64,000 nucleotides of DNA from Gracilaria vermiculophylla. Taxonomy: Eukaryota > Rhodophyta > Florideophyceae > Gracilariales > Gracilariaceae. The stretch covers positions 324,247-388,246 of the forward strand of contig JAHNZQ020000049.1 of NCBI GenBank assembly GCA_019155205.2. The letters run 5' to 3'. Below, one piece after another: positions 21,046 to 32,039 of this stretch. The position numbers and the translations under genes are program-made. Under the pieces are notes generated by a model. That model was not told the origin of the DNA and searched no databases. It saw only the letters and a list, made by a program, of their open reading frames with translations. How positions within the stretch are numbered: the stretch's first letter is position 1; each line of letters begins with the position of its first letter.

Positions 21046-22044
21046 AAGTAAAAAAGCTTAGCAAATCACTTTACTGAGAACAATATAAAGACCGCAACAC
21101 TCATTCTCACAAGAGAATTTGGCTGCTCACACTTATCTTCAGCGATCTGTGTTACATCTCGCGTGGCCGACTAAAAGTAATACCCTTCCCAAATCGCTGT
21201 GCCACCTCTTTTTCTCCCAGCAAAACTTAAGATTGAAGTTAAAACCAGAAAACTTATCAAACCATGACAGAAAGACTTCCATGGACGCCTGTGACTCGTT
21301 GCGCCTCTGAAATATCCAGTTGTGTTATCCACGCTTGGTAATTCCCCGGCCTCGCCCGTCGCAGAATGTTGAGGCCCGTCGCATACCGATCGTGTCCAAA
21401 GTGATGACCTACGTCCTCAGTTTCTGTTGTACACGTGTACTTCTCGACACAGATTCATGCGAGCACCTTTCCGACCGCTGCAAAAACAGCGCACTCTAAT
21501 AACGATATCGCACATAAGCTTTATACCGTCTAGTCTGGATACACGATATTCTCAATCCAGTGTCCGCCCATCAACCGTCGGAGCTTATTCTAATGACGCA
21601 GGCAGTTAAGCTGCACGTCTAGAGGTCGATTGACGATTAACTCTCTCATCCAAGAAAACGCTTTAGGTTGAATTTTTTTTTGCGGATGAGCAGTAAGTGC
21701 ACCATATTTCGGAGCAAGTGAGGAGTTGTTGTACTTTTCTGAAGAAATGATATTCATAAAAGTTACAAGAACCAATTATTTACTGCTAAAAATGTACTCA
21801 ATGAGCCTTGTGTTCAGCTTGAGCGCGACTAAAGTAGGTAGGCTTCGAATGCATTCAGTGATTATATCTTCTCTAATCAAAAGGGTTCCAAAACGATCTG
21901 CCTTAATTGATTGGAAGTGATTGATGATCGGGATAGGACGCACACTCTTATATACTAGATTTGCCACGTGTCTTGCGTGGGGGAGTTTACTCAATGACAA
22001 AGATCTCAAGTGCAATGAACAACTAGATTGCAATCCAGCGCTCA

Positions 22045-22503
22045 CTAAGAAGTAGAAGTGGACGTTCCGGATCCGTTTCCACCTGGGGCACCATTGCCGC
22101 CAACGGCGGAATTGCCAAAGGCACCAGTCAGCGTGAGGTCACCGTCACCGTTCGCAATAATGCCACCAGATGCACCACCGGCAAGTCCACCGAAAATACC
22201 GTTGGCATTCTCCCCGCTAGCGACACCGGCAGAGACCTCCGCGCCTAAGGCACCAGCGTTGCCACCATTACCACCAACGCCTCCAGTACCAGTTGATGTA
22301 GATTCTGACATTTGGGTCGTTTCAACAGAAACGTCCGTGGAGCTGTCCGTGGGGGTTGCTGGAGCTGTAGGGAAAAATATGGAAAAAGGGAAGCCGGTAA
22401 CCTGACGACTACCCGAGGGAATCGTGGCGCCCTTAGGAACAGTGGGAACTGCAACAACCACGGCCACCATAACCGCAACGAGTACGAAGGAGAGCTTCAT
22501 CAT
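22045..22503 (-). CDS. Secreted Gly/Ser/Thr-rich small protein, copy A (152 aa)
   Basis: I place the start at the MMKLSFVLV methionines (22503/22500) because copy B starts at the same point and both then have a length of about 152 aa. The N-terminus is a clear signal peptide (KLSFVLVAVMVAVVVAVP). Then come a Pro/Thr-rich linker and a Gly/Asn/Ala-rich body with GGVGGNGGNAG-type and GGLAGGASGG segments. The tail is Gly/Ser/Thr-rich, the protein has no Cys, and it ends at TAG (22045). The composition suggests an extracellular matrix or cell-wall protein; this is inference, and I recognise no family. A TATA box lies about 105 bases upstream. The paralog is at 50627-51085. Confidence 0.75.
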   Translation of the reverse strand: MMKLSFVLVAVMVAVVVAVPTVPKGATIPSGSRQVTGFPFSIFFPTAPATPTDSSTDVSVETTQMSESTSTGTGGVGGNGGNAGALGAEVSAGVASGENANGIFGGLAGGASGGIIANGDGDLTLTGAFGNSAVGGNGAPGGNGSGTSTSTS

Positions 22504-22604
22504 TAGCAAATCACGATACGATGAAACCAAACGCGCAAGTCGACTCGAGCAAGAGAATCTGAGCGCTTGACGCTCTGGTTTCGCCGCGGTTGGACCAGGA
22601 AGCA

Positions 22605-22612
22605 TATTTATA
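22605..22612 (-). promoter_or_regulatory. TATA box of secreted-protein gene, copy A
   Basis: TATAAATA on the minus strand, about 105 bases before the start codon; the same box sits at the same distance in copy B (51190-51197). Confidence 0.65.
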
Positions 22613-24592
22613 CCGGGTTACCAATGGCTTACAGACGAACTGCAAGCTTGCAGACCAAATATAAGATAAATACGTGCACAAACCATGAACACGCTCCCTT
22701 CGCCAGCAAGCGTCAATCACATGTAGGTATTTACGTAGAGCTCTCGGTGCAACAGAGTCCTACAGAGTTATACTTGTTTATGGTGTAGAAGCATTTTACA
22801 TTGGGATACAGTGTTCAGGACCGGACAGCCATAGAACGTTGTGAGATTTATCAATGCAAGGCATGCAGGCAGTTCTATGCCATTTGTTCTAGAAACCTTG
22901 ATTGTACCGTTGGTGTTCATGAAGCCTACAAATAGCGAGCGGCGCTCACAGTCTCACTTGGGGTACGAGATCTGAATGGAGCCCAATACATACAATACCG
23001 CAAGGACAGCTCAAATTCGTGCGGACGTTCGTGAAGGGTCTCTGCTGGACCACCCCAGTCAACGGAGCGCATCTCAGTTACATTGAGAACACCTTACTCG
23101 CCGTGCTAGTGCAATGCATTTTCGACTTGCCATATGCTTTCTGAATTTGGACGGAAGCCGAAGGCGTTGAGCAAGGATACTTTTAGCCAGCGAAGGCCTC
23201 TAACGTGGATTGCATGCGAGTTGCGCATGAACAGCGATATTCAACATCTTTAAAAAGGGCCGATATCGAAATTACACTCAGGCGAATGTGATTTATGAGA
23301 ACCGGTTAGTAAGCACCACACGAAGCACCCGCCCACACCATACGCATGAAATAATAACTTTAATGCAAGCCAGTAACGCCATACCAAACATCGGCGTTAT
23401 TGCATATTAGTTCTCGGTCTGTACATTCTTTTCGAAGAGAACAAAAAAAATTGAGTTATTACACAAGGACTTCATTTTTGCATGCCCACTTGCCATTATT
23501 GCAAATTACTGAACGTTGTTTCGATCAACAGAGCCTCTCCAATAAACTGTGGTAACAATAAAAACTGCTACCTAAGTCAATGAACACATTTTTTCTTCAA
23601 CATTGTCATTAGAGAGCTTTGGCAATCAGAAATCTGCTTCAGTAATTGCAAAGTACTGAGATGGACATTTACACTGATAGAAAATATACATGACTTTGCT
23701 CCGTAACATTCACGGAGCAATTGAAAGAGACAGTGAAGCGCCCGTCCCTTCTCGGGATGGTTGCGTTCGGACTCTTTCCGGATCGGCGGATCACCTTTAA
23801 CTAGATGCCACGGCTATCATGGGTCAGTGCCACGCCACACACTTTTTCATCAGCACAGGCAGATAGACAGATAAAGGGCGCAAGGCACTAATTAAAATTG
23901 CCAGATGAAGCATTTCTTCTTACTTATTTCGTTATCGATTACAATAGTGCTTTTAAACAAAAACTTAGAAACAACGAAAAATGTTGCTTTTTGCAGACAG
24001 AACCTAAGATTATCTCCCATATTGTTGTAATTGTGCAAATACTTCCGAAAACTTATAGCTAGTTCTTTGTTACTCTATCATTGTTAACAAACCCAGCATA
24101 TATCAGTAATGCTAGCAGAGAACACTTTACCAATGCAAAATAAAATGCGTTTCATATTCATATCACGCCTGGAAAACACGCAAAATAGTACTGAGGTGCG
24201 CTTTTTGTATAACATATAAGTAAAACGCGTTTCATAATCATAAAACTACATCAACTTCTTTCATCAATATGGCCCAAGAATTACCCCTATCGCGCTCCGG
24301 ACAGCTTGAAATCATACAATTAAAAACTAATTACAAAATCATATACTAAAACTGACCAACATTAGAACCGTTATCGGGTCAAAGTTTCTTTTTATTCTTA
24401 AACCTCCAGCTATCTACGGAATAAAAACCATTTGTGGGGGCTTCCAAAACTTTTTCGGTCTCAAAGTAAACGCAAAGTTTAACGAAAACTGTGTTGGGGA
24501 AAAGTTTTGTGCACAACAATACGCACACGTTAAACCTGAATGCATCTAAATGAACAATATGGCGCACAATTAATGACAATAATTGATGCAAG

Positions 24593-25146
24593 GGTGGTAC
24601 TGTCATTACTCCCTTCGAAATAGTAGAGCACAACGTCCGTTAGGGGTTTTTGTTGACTTCAAAGGTGCGTCTTACTAAACGTGGTCTCCGGTATCCGCTA
24701 TTGTGAGCAGGGGGAATTCTTAAAGGGGATACACAATCACCAAGCGGAGGGTGAGGTTCATTGGGTGGATAATTCTCCTACAGGCGCTGCTATGATGCGA
24801 CCTGGGCATCGGCGGCTTTGAAACCTGAGGATGATCGACGAGAGTCTCCAACCGGAAACGTAGATGATGATTCAATGGTGCTTGGTTTCACTTTCCCAAA
24901 GATGGAGCTCATCCGGCAGATTAAGTATCACGTCGGGAGCCCGCCTCGGCAGGTCTCACTATTGTAGTAGATACCCGCATAAATTATCTCTAATAAATAT
25001 AAATTCTACCGTCCTTTAAGGATACTGTAGCGCGCGCGGGCAGAAGTATGCACCACGTGGCGCAATTAATAAAATACGAGCCCTCCTGAGGAATATTGCG
25101 CCATAACGCCTCACCACCATATTTCCTTAGGAGCCACTGTACTACA
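24593..25146 (-). repeat. 3' LTR of Ty3 chromodomain element 1
   Basis: Runs (plus direction) from GGTGGTACTGTC to ACTGTACTACA. The first base of the terminal TG is changed to G. It is the most diverged LTR of the tandem. On the minus strand it is preceded by the polypurine tract, so it is the 3' LTR. Confidence 0.85.
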
Positions 25147-25165
25147 TACCCCCTTTTCTTAATTG
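25147..25165 (-). promoter_or_regulatory. Polypurine tract of element 1
   Basis: Minus strand AAGAAAAGGGGGTA directly before the TGTAGTAC start of the 3' LTR. It fixes the sense strand of the element as minus. Confidence 0.75.
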
Positions 25166-25689
25166 CACCACATCCTTGAGGTGCATCTTCCAATTTCTCG
25201 ATTCCTTGGTGGCTCTTATTGGTGTTGATGCAAGCGCGGCCTCCGGCGACGTGACATATTCTCTCTTTCAGGCGTTCCTTCATACTTTCATACTCCTGCG
25301 CGGCGTACTGTCACGGGCTCGTGTTTTATCCCTCGCGTTGTTTGCTGACCCTGACCCTCCTTGACCCGGCCGCGTCTCCTCCTTCTTGGCGCGACCCGTC
25401 TGTGCTGCCGTGGCGGTCGGCGGCGTGAGCTTCCGTGCACATAGGCGTCTCGTGCGCGGCACAGGCGTGCGACCTCTGTGGCCGGAGCGTGGGTCAGCCC
25501 GGATTGGACACCGACTCCCTCAAGCCGCTTGACGCTCCGATTCCTTCGCAGGTTCTCCTATGGAGAACACCTGATTCATCGTGTCCGTTCGTTCCGTTTC
25601 CATGAAGGTGCATCGTCTCATAATCTTTACGTCTGCGCCTCCGTCGACCTCCACTGAATATGAATGTAGGCCTGGAAATGGTGATGCAT

Positions 25690-27750
25690 ACATCGCCTTC
25701 CTCCGGTCGTCCGACCTTTCCGCGAATTCCACGATGGCGGCTTGACGAGGCTCCCTCCACGGTCTAGCGCAAAACCGCGAGCCGCCCCCCAAATTGCGTC
25801 AGATCACTCTCGTCAGGTGCTACAACGCGTTCGGGTGCCATTCATACAGCTACCTTCACCCTCGGCATATGTTCTCCAACTCCAGTGCCTACGGTGCCAT
25901 CCAGTCCTGAGGTGTATCACACCTCGACCGGTGCACCATATCGCCTAGTGGAGCAGCTCGACCATCGTGGCATGCGGGTCTTCGTCCCGTTCCACGACAG
26001 GCGCGTAAGTCTCCCGTGCCCCGTGGAGGATTACATTCACCACTTCGGCCCTTACCTCCAGGCGATGCGATTCCGCGCCGTACCGGAGATTGCGTGGGAC
26101 GACCAGAAGCGGTACCGGGTGGATGCCTATCGCGCTCACTGGCTCTACACTCCGGTGAACGGTAGCAACGCTCCAACTACGGTGAGACATCGCAATACTC
26201 CATATCTGAGGTGCGCCGAGGAACGCGAGATCCAGGCGCAACTCCAGGTACTCCTCCATAAGGAGAGCTCACACCAGAGAGCGGGGCGACCCGAAAGCAT
26301 TGCCTATGGACGCTGTGCCCTCGCGATGTTGCCTTTCAATCCCCCACACCATCGCCTCTAATGACTCAACCGATATCGATGGGGGACGTACCTTGCGAAC
26401 GAGACTCAAGTACGCACCGCCTTCGGGTACTTCCATGGTTGGCATAACACGGAATTCCACGACATGTCTTCCGGGCAACGTCCGAACTATTACCTCAAGA
26501 TGAGCGACACTTGGAGAGACCTTTGGGTATGCCCGCACCACTGCGTGGCGACACCCGTTATCTTCGCGTACCACACTTCCGAGGTTCTAGATCTCCATGA
26601 CTCCCTAGGGCGTTTCGTCATGTTGATCGCCTCGACGGAGTTCGTGGTCGGCACCCTGATGGCATATCTCCAAGCAGCGGACGGAGGCGTCTCCTCCTAT
26701 ACTCGGTGCCACGACGGTCGCCTCTACTGGGACTCTTCATATCACCCGACTGCAGGACGTTTTCTCCCGTTTTCGGCGTCAATTATCCGGTTTTTGTGTT
26801 CCTTTGGCATTCAGAACCTAATCAAGGGCACCGTATGGATTGAGTCCAAGGCGGAGACGCTGCAGGATTACAACCCGCTGGTGGCGTGGAACGATAAGCC
26901 GGGCTTCCTTTTGGTACGAATATGGCAAAAATAAGTTCACCCCATCGTGATGAGTCCCAATGGAGACGGTGACGGTCGAGCCTACCTGGCCTTTCCCCGT
27001 CTGGCGCCTTTTCCGGCTCCTCAGGTGCCATGGCTCCGAGTACCGCACTATGACCCCTTGATGGAGAGCCTAGAGCATCATACGCCCCGTCGTCTACCGG
27101 CTCCATCCTAGGATATGGGTGCGCCTCCTGAGGTGAAAACGCCGCGGACTGCCGCAATGCCGAGAGCTCCCGCAGTGGTAGCCTCCGTATTTCCTATGGA
27201 AGAGGACTAGATTGCGCCTGTCCCGGTACCTTCCGCTACAGTGGCGTAACCCCGACTGCGGAGCGTCCCTGCGTCTGTTCTTCAACCTAGCCTGCGGAGC
27301 GTTACCGTTCCCGCACCGCCGTCACCTCCGGTGTCACCGACTTTGTCCTTGCATCCGCCGACCTCCACGGTGGAGCATGTGGAGTCCCGTAAGGAAGCCT
27401 CTGTCCCAGCTGGTCAGCCGTCCGCGGCTCCTTCCGTAGCGGTTGCTGCGCCGTCATTGGAGGTGGCCGCTTCGGGTGCACCGTCGGGTGGATTATCCCC
27501 TGCGACTCTGAGTGCTGGCTGCCAGGAGTTGGTGCAATCGTGCCTGGTGACGGACCATCCTCCCCAGTCTTCTCCTGTTGAAACTCTGTGCGAGGTGTGT
27601 GCCTGGGTCTTATAACTGCAAGAGGCCGGGACGGACCGAGCCTCGATGGCGGCCATCAAGGAAAGCCTTTTGGAGTTCTTCGAGAGCCAAGCGCTCACGG
27701 GAAAGGCTCGCTTCGAAGCGGATTATACGACGCGATTCGGTGACCTCTAG
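25690..27750 (+). pseudogene. Antisense (plus-strand) gene of element 1, decayed
   Basis: Collinear at protein level with the antisense gene of element 2 from its N-terminal third (SGATTRSGAIH, PEVYHTSTGAP, VFVPFHDRRVSLPCPVEDY, QAMRFRAVPEIAW) through its Pro-rich middle to the C-terminal block (DRASMAAIKESLLEFFESQ, ending FGDL then TAG). At least six stops or frameshifts, for example TAA near 26361 and TAA near 27613. Differences from element 2 are often at third codon positions of this frame. No domain is recognised and no membrane segment is evident. Confidence 0.7.
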
Positions 27751-27969
27751 GTGACAGCACCCTTGCAATGGGAGCTAGTTCCCGGTAGCGGCGGAGTAGA
27801 AGATCCTTCAGTTAGAGCAGAAGCTCCGTGAACGGTGGTTGCAATACAAAATGGTCCGTGCCCGCGCGCTCAGAGACACGAAGTTCAGCAGCGGGAGCGT
27901 GCGGAAATCGAGTAACGGTGTCCTGGAGGCGTAAAAGAGAACTTCAGATGAGGATAAACAGAAAACACG

Positions 27970-28310
27970 AAAATCAACTCCTGTTGGGGGCCCCCTACCC
28001 CTTTCCGAAACGCAAGCGCCTATGTGGAGAGGCGTTTCTACACCAGATTGGCATTGCCTAAGGAAGTTCTTTGGGATGTGTTCTGCAGGTTCTTTAGTGT
28101 CGTCTGTTGAGGTGGAGCTACACCATCGGACGCGGTACAGTATTCCTGCAGGGGTTTGTCAATGGGAGACGATATGGGCCACAGAGTATAGGATATCGCC
28201 TTTAGGGATCATGATGGCATCTGGAGCCTCCAGCAATGGTTCAGTGAGAGCGGTGATGAGGTTTCCAGTATCCAGCGATGTTTTCATTCCTCAGACGGAT
28301 GGATGAGAAA
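27970..28310 (-). pseudogene. Decayed chromodomain at integrase C-terminus, element 1
   Basis: Minus-strand translation in several frames aligns to the chromodomain of element 2 (TPAGILYRVRW and EHIPKNFLR remain legible) but aromatic and charged positions are lost by stops and shifts. Confidence 0.55.
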
Positions 28311-28455
28311 GTTCCGCACGTGGTCCCTGAGGTGGGATGGCGGGAATTCCTGAAGTGCTGGTCGCCGGGACTTTCTTTACCCTATCATTGCAGACGACGT
28401 CTTTGAGCCCGTTTACCTCAACGGCGATAGTGTCCCTACAGATGGGCAGCACTTT

Positions 28456-29531
28456 TTAAGGCCATGCGCAGGTCAGCGCGAGCTTGCGCGGGACGTCCGG
28501 CGGTCCGTCGGATGTATTCCCAGGTTTTCCGAGGAAAACCTCGTCGCCGTCCTTCAGGTGAGGGCTTTCTTCCACCTTCCGGTCGGAATCCTGTTTATGT
28601 CTCCGCTGAAAGGCCTTGAATCTCTCCTTTGCGAGGGAGAGGGCGTTCTCATACCATCTTAGGATGGAGCGCTTTGCATGCGCCGCTGTTGGCGCCTGTG
28701 GCCCATATGCTGGGTGCCCTGTAGCGCGTGCCGCAATGACGGCACTTGGCGGAATGGGCGAGAGCATCAGAAATAAATGAGCGTTCTCAGTGAAGCCATG
28801 TATCTACAGGTTGTATGCATACGTGAGGGGGCCCACATATGCATCCCAATCCTTCTGGTGGCCCGCGACGTAGTGCTTCAGCCTCGAGGCGATGGTCTTT
28901 TTGATCCTTTCCGTTTTTCCGTTGGCCTGGGGGTGATAGGCAGTTGTAAACAACTGTTACATCCCCAGCATTCCGGAGAGGACACTAAAGAGTTTCGCCG
29001 CGGACTGGGGGCCATCGTCCGTGAGGAGATATAACGATATCCCATATGGGCAAACCCAGTGCTCTAGAAAGTCGTCGGCAATTACTGCTGCAGTGGTGCT
29101 CGGGAGGGGGATGGTACGCGTGATCTTCGAGAAAAGATCAGTGATCACGAGGATAATTCGGTACCCTCGTTCCGTCTTGGCGAGAGGGCCCAAGATGTCC
29201 ATGGTCACGAACTCCAATGCTCCTGAAGGTGGAAATAGAGTGAGCGGCGTCCGTTGTTTCCGTACACTCCCTTTAGCGGCGGCGCAGAAAGTACAATCCG
29301 CTACCGTGTGGAAGGCGTCATTAGCCATTTTCGGCCAATAGACCTCCCTCCGCACGATGAAACACATCCGCGATCCACCGAGGTGCTAGACGTGGCGAGG
29401 ATGGTGCGAGTGATACAACACCCTCGCCCAAAGTTTCGTCGGCACCACCTTTTGGAGAGCTCCATCCAGGGGGGTGCAGCGTACAAGCACGCCGTCTGGT
29501 CAACGTCGAATGACGATGTCAAACTCCTCAC
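28456..29531 (-). pseudogene. Integrase, element 1
   Basis: Reads the Ty3 integrase in broken frames. The zinc-binding segment is partly legible, and then EFVTMDILGPL (first Asp) and LTDDGPQ (second Asp intact) follow; the C-terminal part, including the Glu region, is mostly lost at 28770-28950. Element 2 keeps the Glu region but has lost the second Asp, so the two copies complement each other in what they preserve. Confidence 0.85.
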
Positions 29532-29632
29532 AGTGGCGAGGCACTCCTTGCAGTACGCATCCGTACTCTATTGTTTCAGGAACTCCGCCACAGTGATGCG
29601 GAGAACTTCTTTCTCCTCCTCAACAAGAATTA

Positions 29633-30140
29633 TCACCTCAGGGAGACCACTTTACTTTCTTTCAGGTTCACAGAACTCCAAACATCCTCCCTCGGACCAT
29701 TCTTTCCCGTTGGTGTGTTGGATAACCAGACACGGGATAGTGTCCTCCAAAGTTGTTTTGCCCTCCTCCTTGGTGGAGATTCGCGAGAGTGCGTCCGCTG
29801 CCTGTGGTTTAATGTCAGGGCGGTAGACGATGTCAAATTCGAACTCCAGGAGGCGTAACCTCCACCTTTCAGGCAGCCAGAAGCATCCGTCAAGGATAGT
29901 ATCCACTTCAGTGGTGCGTGGTCCGTCCTCAATGTGAAGCGCACGCCTTCCAGGTATGGGCGTAAAAGCAAAACCGCCCACACGATGGCGAGACATTCGC
30001 GCTCCGAGGTGGAATAATTTCGTTCCGTAGGGGTGAGGCTGCGACTCTAATACCCGGTGGGTTGGAGTTTACCTTCTGGTAGCTTCTGTAGGAGGGCACA
30101 TCCGACCTGGTATTTACAGGCGTCAGTGTCCAGTACAATT
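29633..30140 (-). pseudogene. RNase H, element 1
   Basis: LRTDHAPLKWILSLTDA and AADALSRIS are clear Ty3 RNase H landmarks. A frameshift near 29875 splits the domain (the same reading in element 2 is less interrupted). Confidence 0.88.
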
Positions 30141-31100
30141 CGGCCGTGCCGCTTCGTAAGTACCAATACTGGTGGCTTTATTAGTCTCCTTTTTAGGGTG
30201 TTAAAGGCTTTAAACTCCTCGTCCGTCAAGATAGCCAATTGCGTCGGCCTGTACATTTTCAAGGGGCGAATCAACGGCTCTGCGATACAGGAGAAGTTCG
30301 GGACTAATCTCTGGAAGACATTATACAACCCTACGAAGGAGCGGAGCTCCGTCTGGTTTGTGGGAGGTGAGCTTCCTTGAGGGCATTCTGAGTTTTCGTG
30401 GAAACCTGTAGGCGGCCCGGGAGCACAACGTGCCCCAATTAATCCACCGAGGACTTGAAAAAGGAACATTTATCAGGCTTAAAGGTGAGTCCAGCATCGT
30501 TTAGGAGTTGAAGGACGTGCTTAACATGAGTGAAGTGCTCCTCCACGCTGCGGGAGTATATGGTGACATCATCAATATACACCAAGTCGTACTGCCACTT
30601 CACCTTTGACAGGATTAGGTCCACCACTAGTTGGAACGGGTGCATTATTCAATCCAAATGGCATCCTTAGGAATCTGAAGATCCCACAATGCGAGGTGAA
30701 CGTTGTCTTATCCTTATCGATGTCGTCCATCTCAATCTTCCAGTAGCCGCTGCTGGCATTCATCGTGAAGAAAAAGGACGCATCATCGAAGGAGTCCATA
30801 CATTCATCCATATGGGGTATCGGGTACAAATAGCGTACCGTAACCTCATGGAGGCGTCTACTGTCATAACAGAACCCCATGGAGCCATCCTTCTTCTCCA
30901 AAAACACCACCGAGGAGGCCCATTCGGAATTGGAAGGCTCGATAATGCCCTTCTCTAGCCTCCGATGTACCTCATTGCGTTCGAAGTCGCGCGCATGGGG
31001 TCCGGCTCTTCTCGGGAGTTGATGTACCGGTTTCGCAATAGATGTGATCTGGATCCTGTGCTTGATCAGACTGGTTTGATCCAAGTGACCAGACCACATG
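30047..31100 (-). pseudogene. Reverse transcriptase, element 1
   Basis: Reads WASSVVFLEKKDGSMGFCYD, DKTTFTSHCGIFRFLRMPFG, catalytic box LVYIDDVTIYS (near 30570) and the thumb/connection TNQTELRSFVGLYNVFQRL. A frameshift near 30640 separates the palm halves. Residues of the YIDD box are intact. Confidence 0.9.
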
Positions 31101-31220
31101 TCTTCATAGAAGCATAGCATCTCCAGCATCCTATGGCGATACCCTTCGAAATTTTCGCCAATTTGGAGCTTCTCCTGCCAGGTGGCAGGATTCTCATCCT
31201 CTGGAGCCGTCAAAATCGCT

Positions 31221-32032
31221 TCAGTCTTCATGGTGGGGATTGTTTTGCGGTCCACGAGGCCTTTTACACGAAGAATATGAGCCAGTTCTGCAGCGGCCAG
31301 AAGGGCCGATCCGACGACAGTTCCTTTTAAGAGCCGTAACGGCGACTCTTTCAGGTTGGCGAGAACAACCCTGAAGGGGATGTTCGGTATTATTTCCATG
31401 ACACCGTTCGCCATCATGGAGTGCTGCTTCGTTGTCAGGTGTGGACTTCCTTGTAGTAATAAACGGCCAGATGTAGAGGTTTGCAGCCAAACTTTGGCCT
31501 GAATTCTCGCAGGTATGTCGATAATCTGCACACACCCGGAACTTATTCGATTGCATCTCTTTTGGAAGACTACCCACGTGACACGCGATTGCGTCCGGTG
31601 CTGGAGATGCGGACACGACACCTACAGGGGCATCTTCGTGAAACGTCACCTTCCGCACGCGTGGGTAGATTGCACGTGCATACCGATCCACAAAGAAAGT
31701 GCCAATATGCATTGTGTGGCCAAGTTGGTCGCCACGAGAAACCACACTCTCACCTGTAAGGAGCCCAACCAGAGGTACAAGGGGATTGCGCCGAGGATGG
31801 TCAATGCGCGTCGCGACGCATCGCGCACCGTAGGGAGCTTGCCAGTCTTCAAGGAGCCGACAGCAGACCGCGGGAGCACGTCGGCGTGGACCAGATTGGG
31901 GCCAGCTCCAGTATCGAGGATAACGCACACCGTGGGGGAGGCGAGCGGGGAACATCCTATAGAGGCGAACACTTTGTACTTTTCCCGGCGGAGCGTGCAA
32001 ACAGAATCCTCAAACGTGTTTAAAGGGTCCAA
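31221..32032 (-). pseudogene. Aspartic protease and linker, element 1
   Basis: CVILDTGAGPNLVHADVLP carries the protease active site DTGA in the frame ending at 31646. The linker toward RT is broken by stops. Confidence 0.85.
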
Positions 32033-32039
32033 CGGGATT

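Larger units (their letters stand above)
18610..24555. repeat. Segmental duplication, copy A
   Basis: Collinear with 47720-53750 over nearly 6 kb, with roughly 5-15 percent difference, small indels and one 600-base difference near 22975. Copy A keeps about 600 bases (19745-20349) that fall in the assembly gap of copy B. It contains the secreted-protein gene on the minus strand and the conserved islands listed separately. The rest is AT-rich and shows no gene. Confidence 0.9.
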
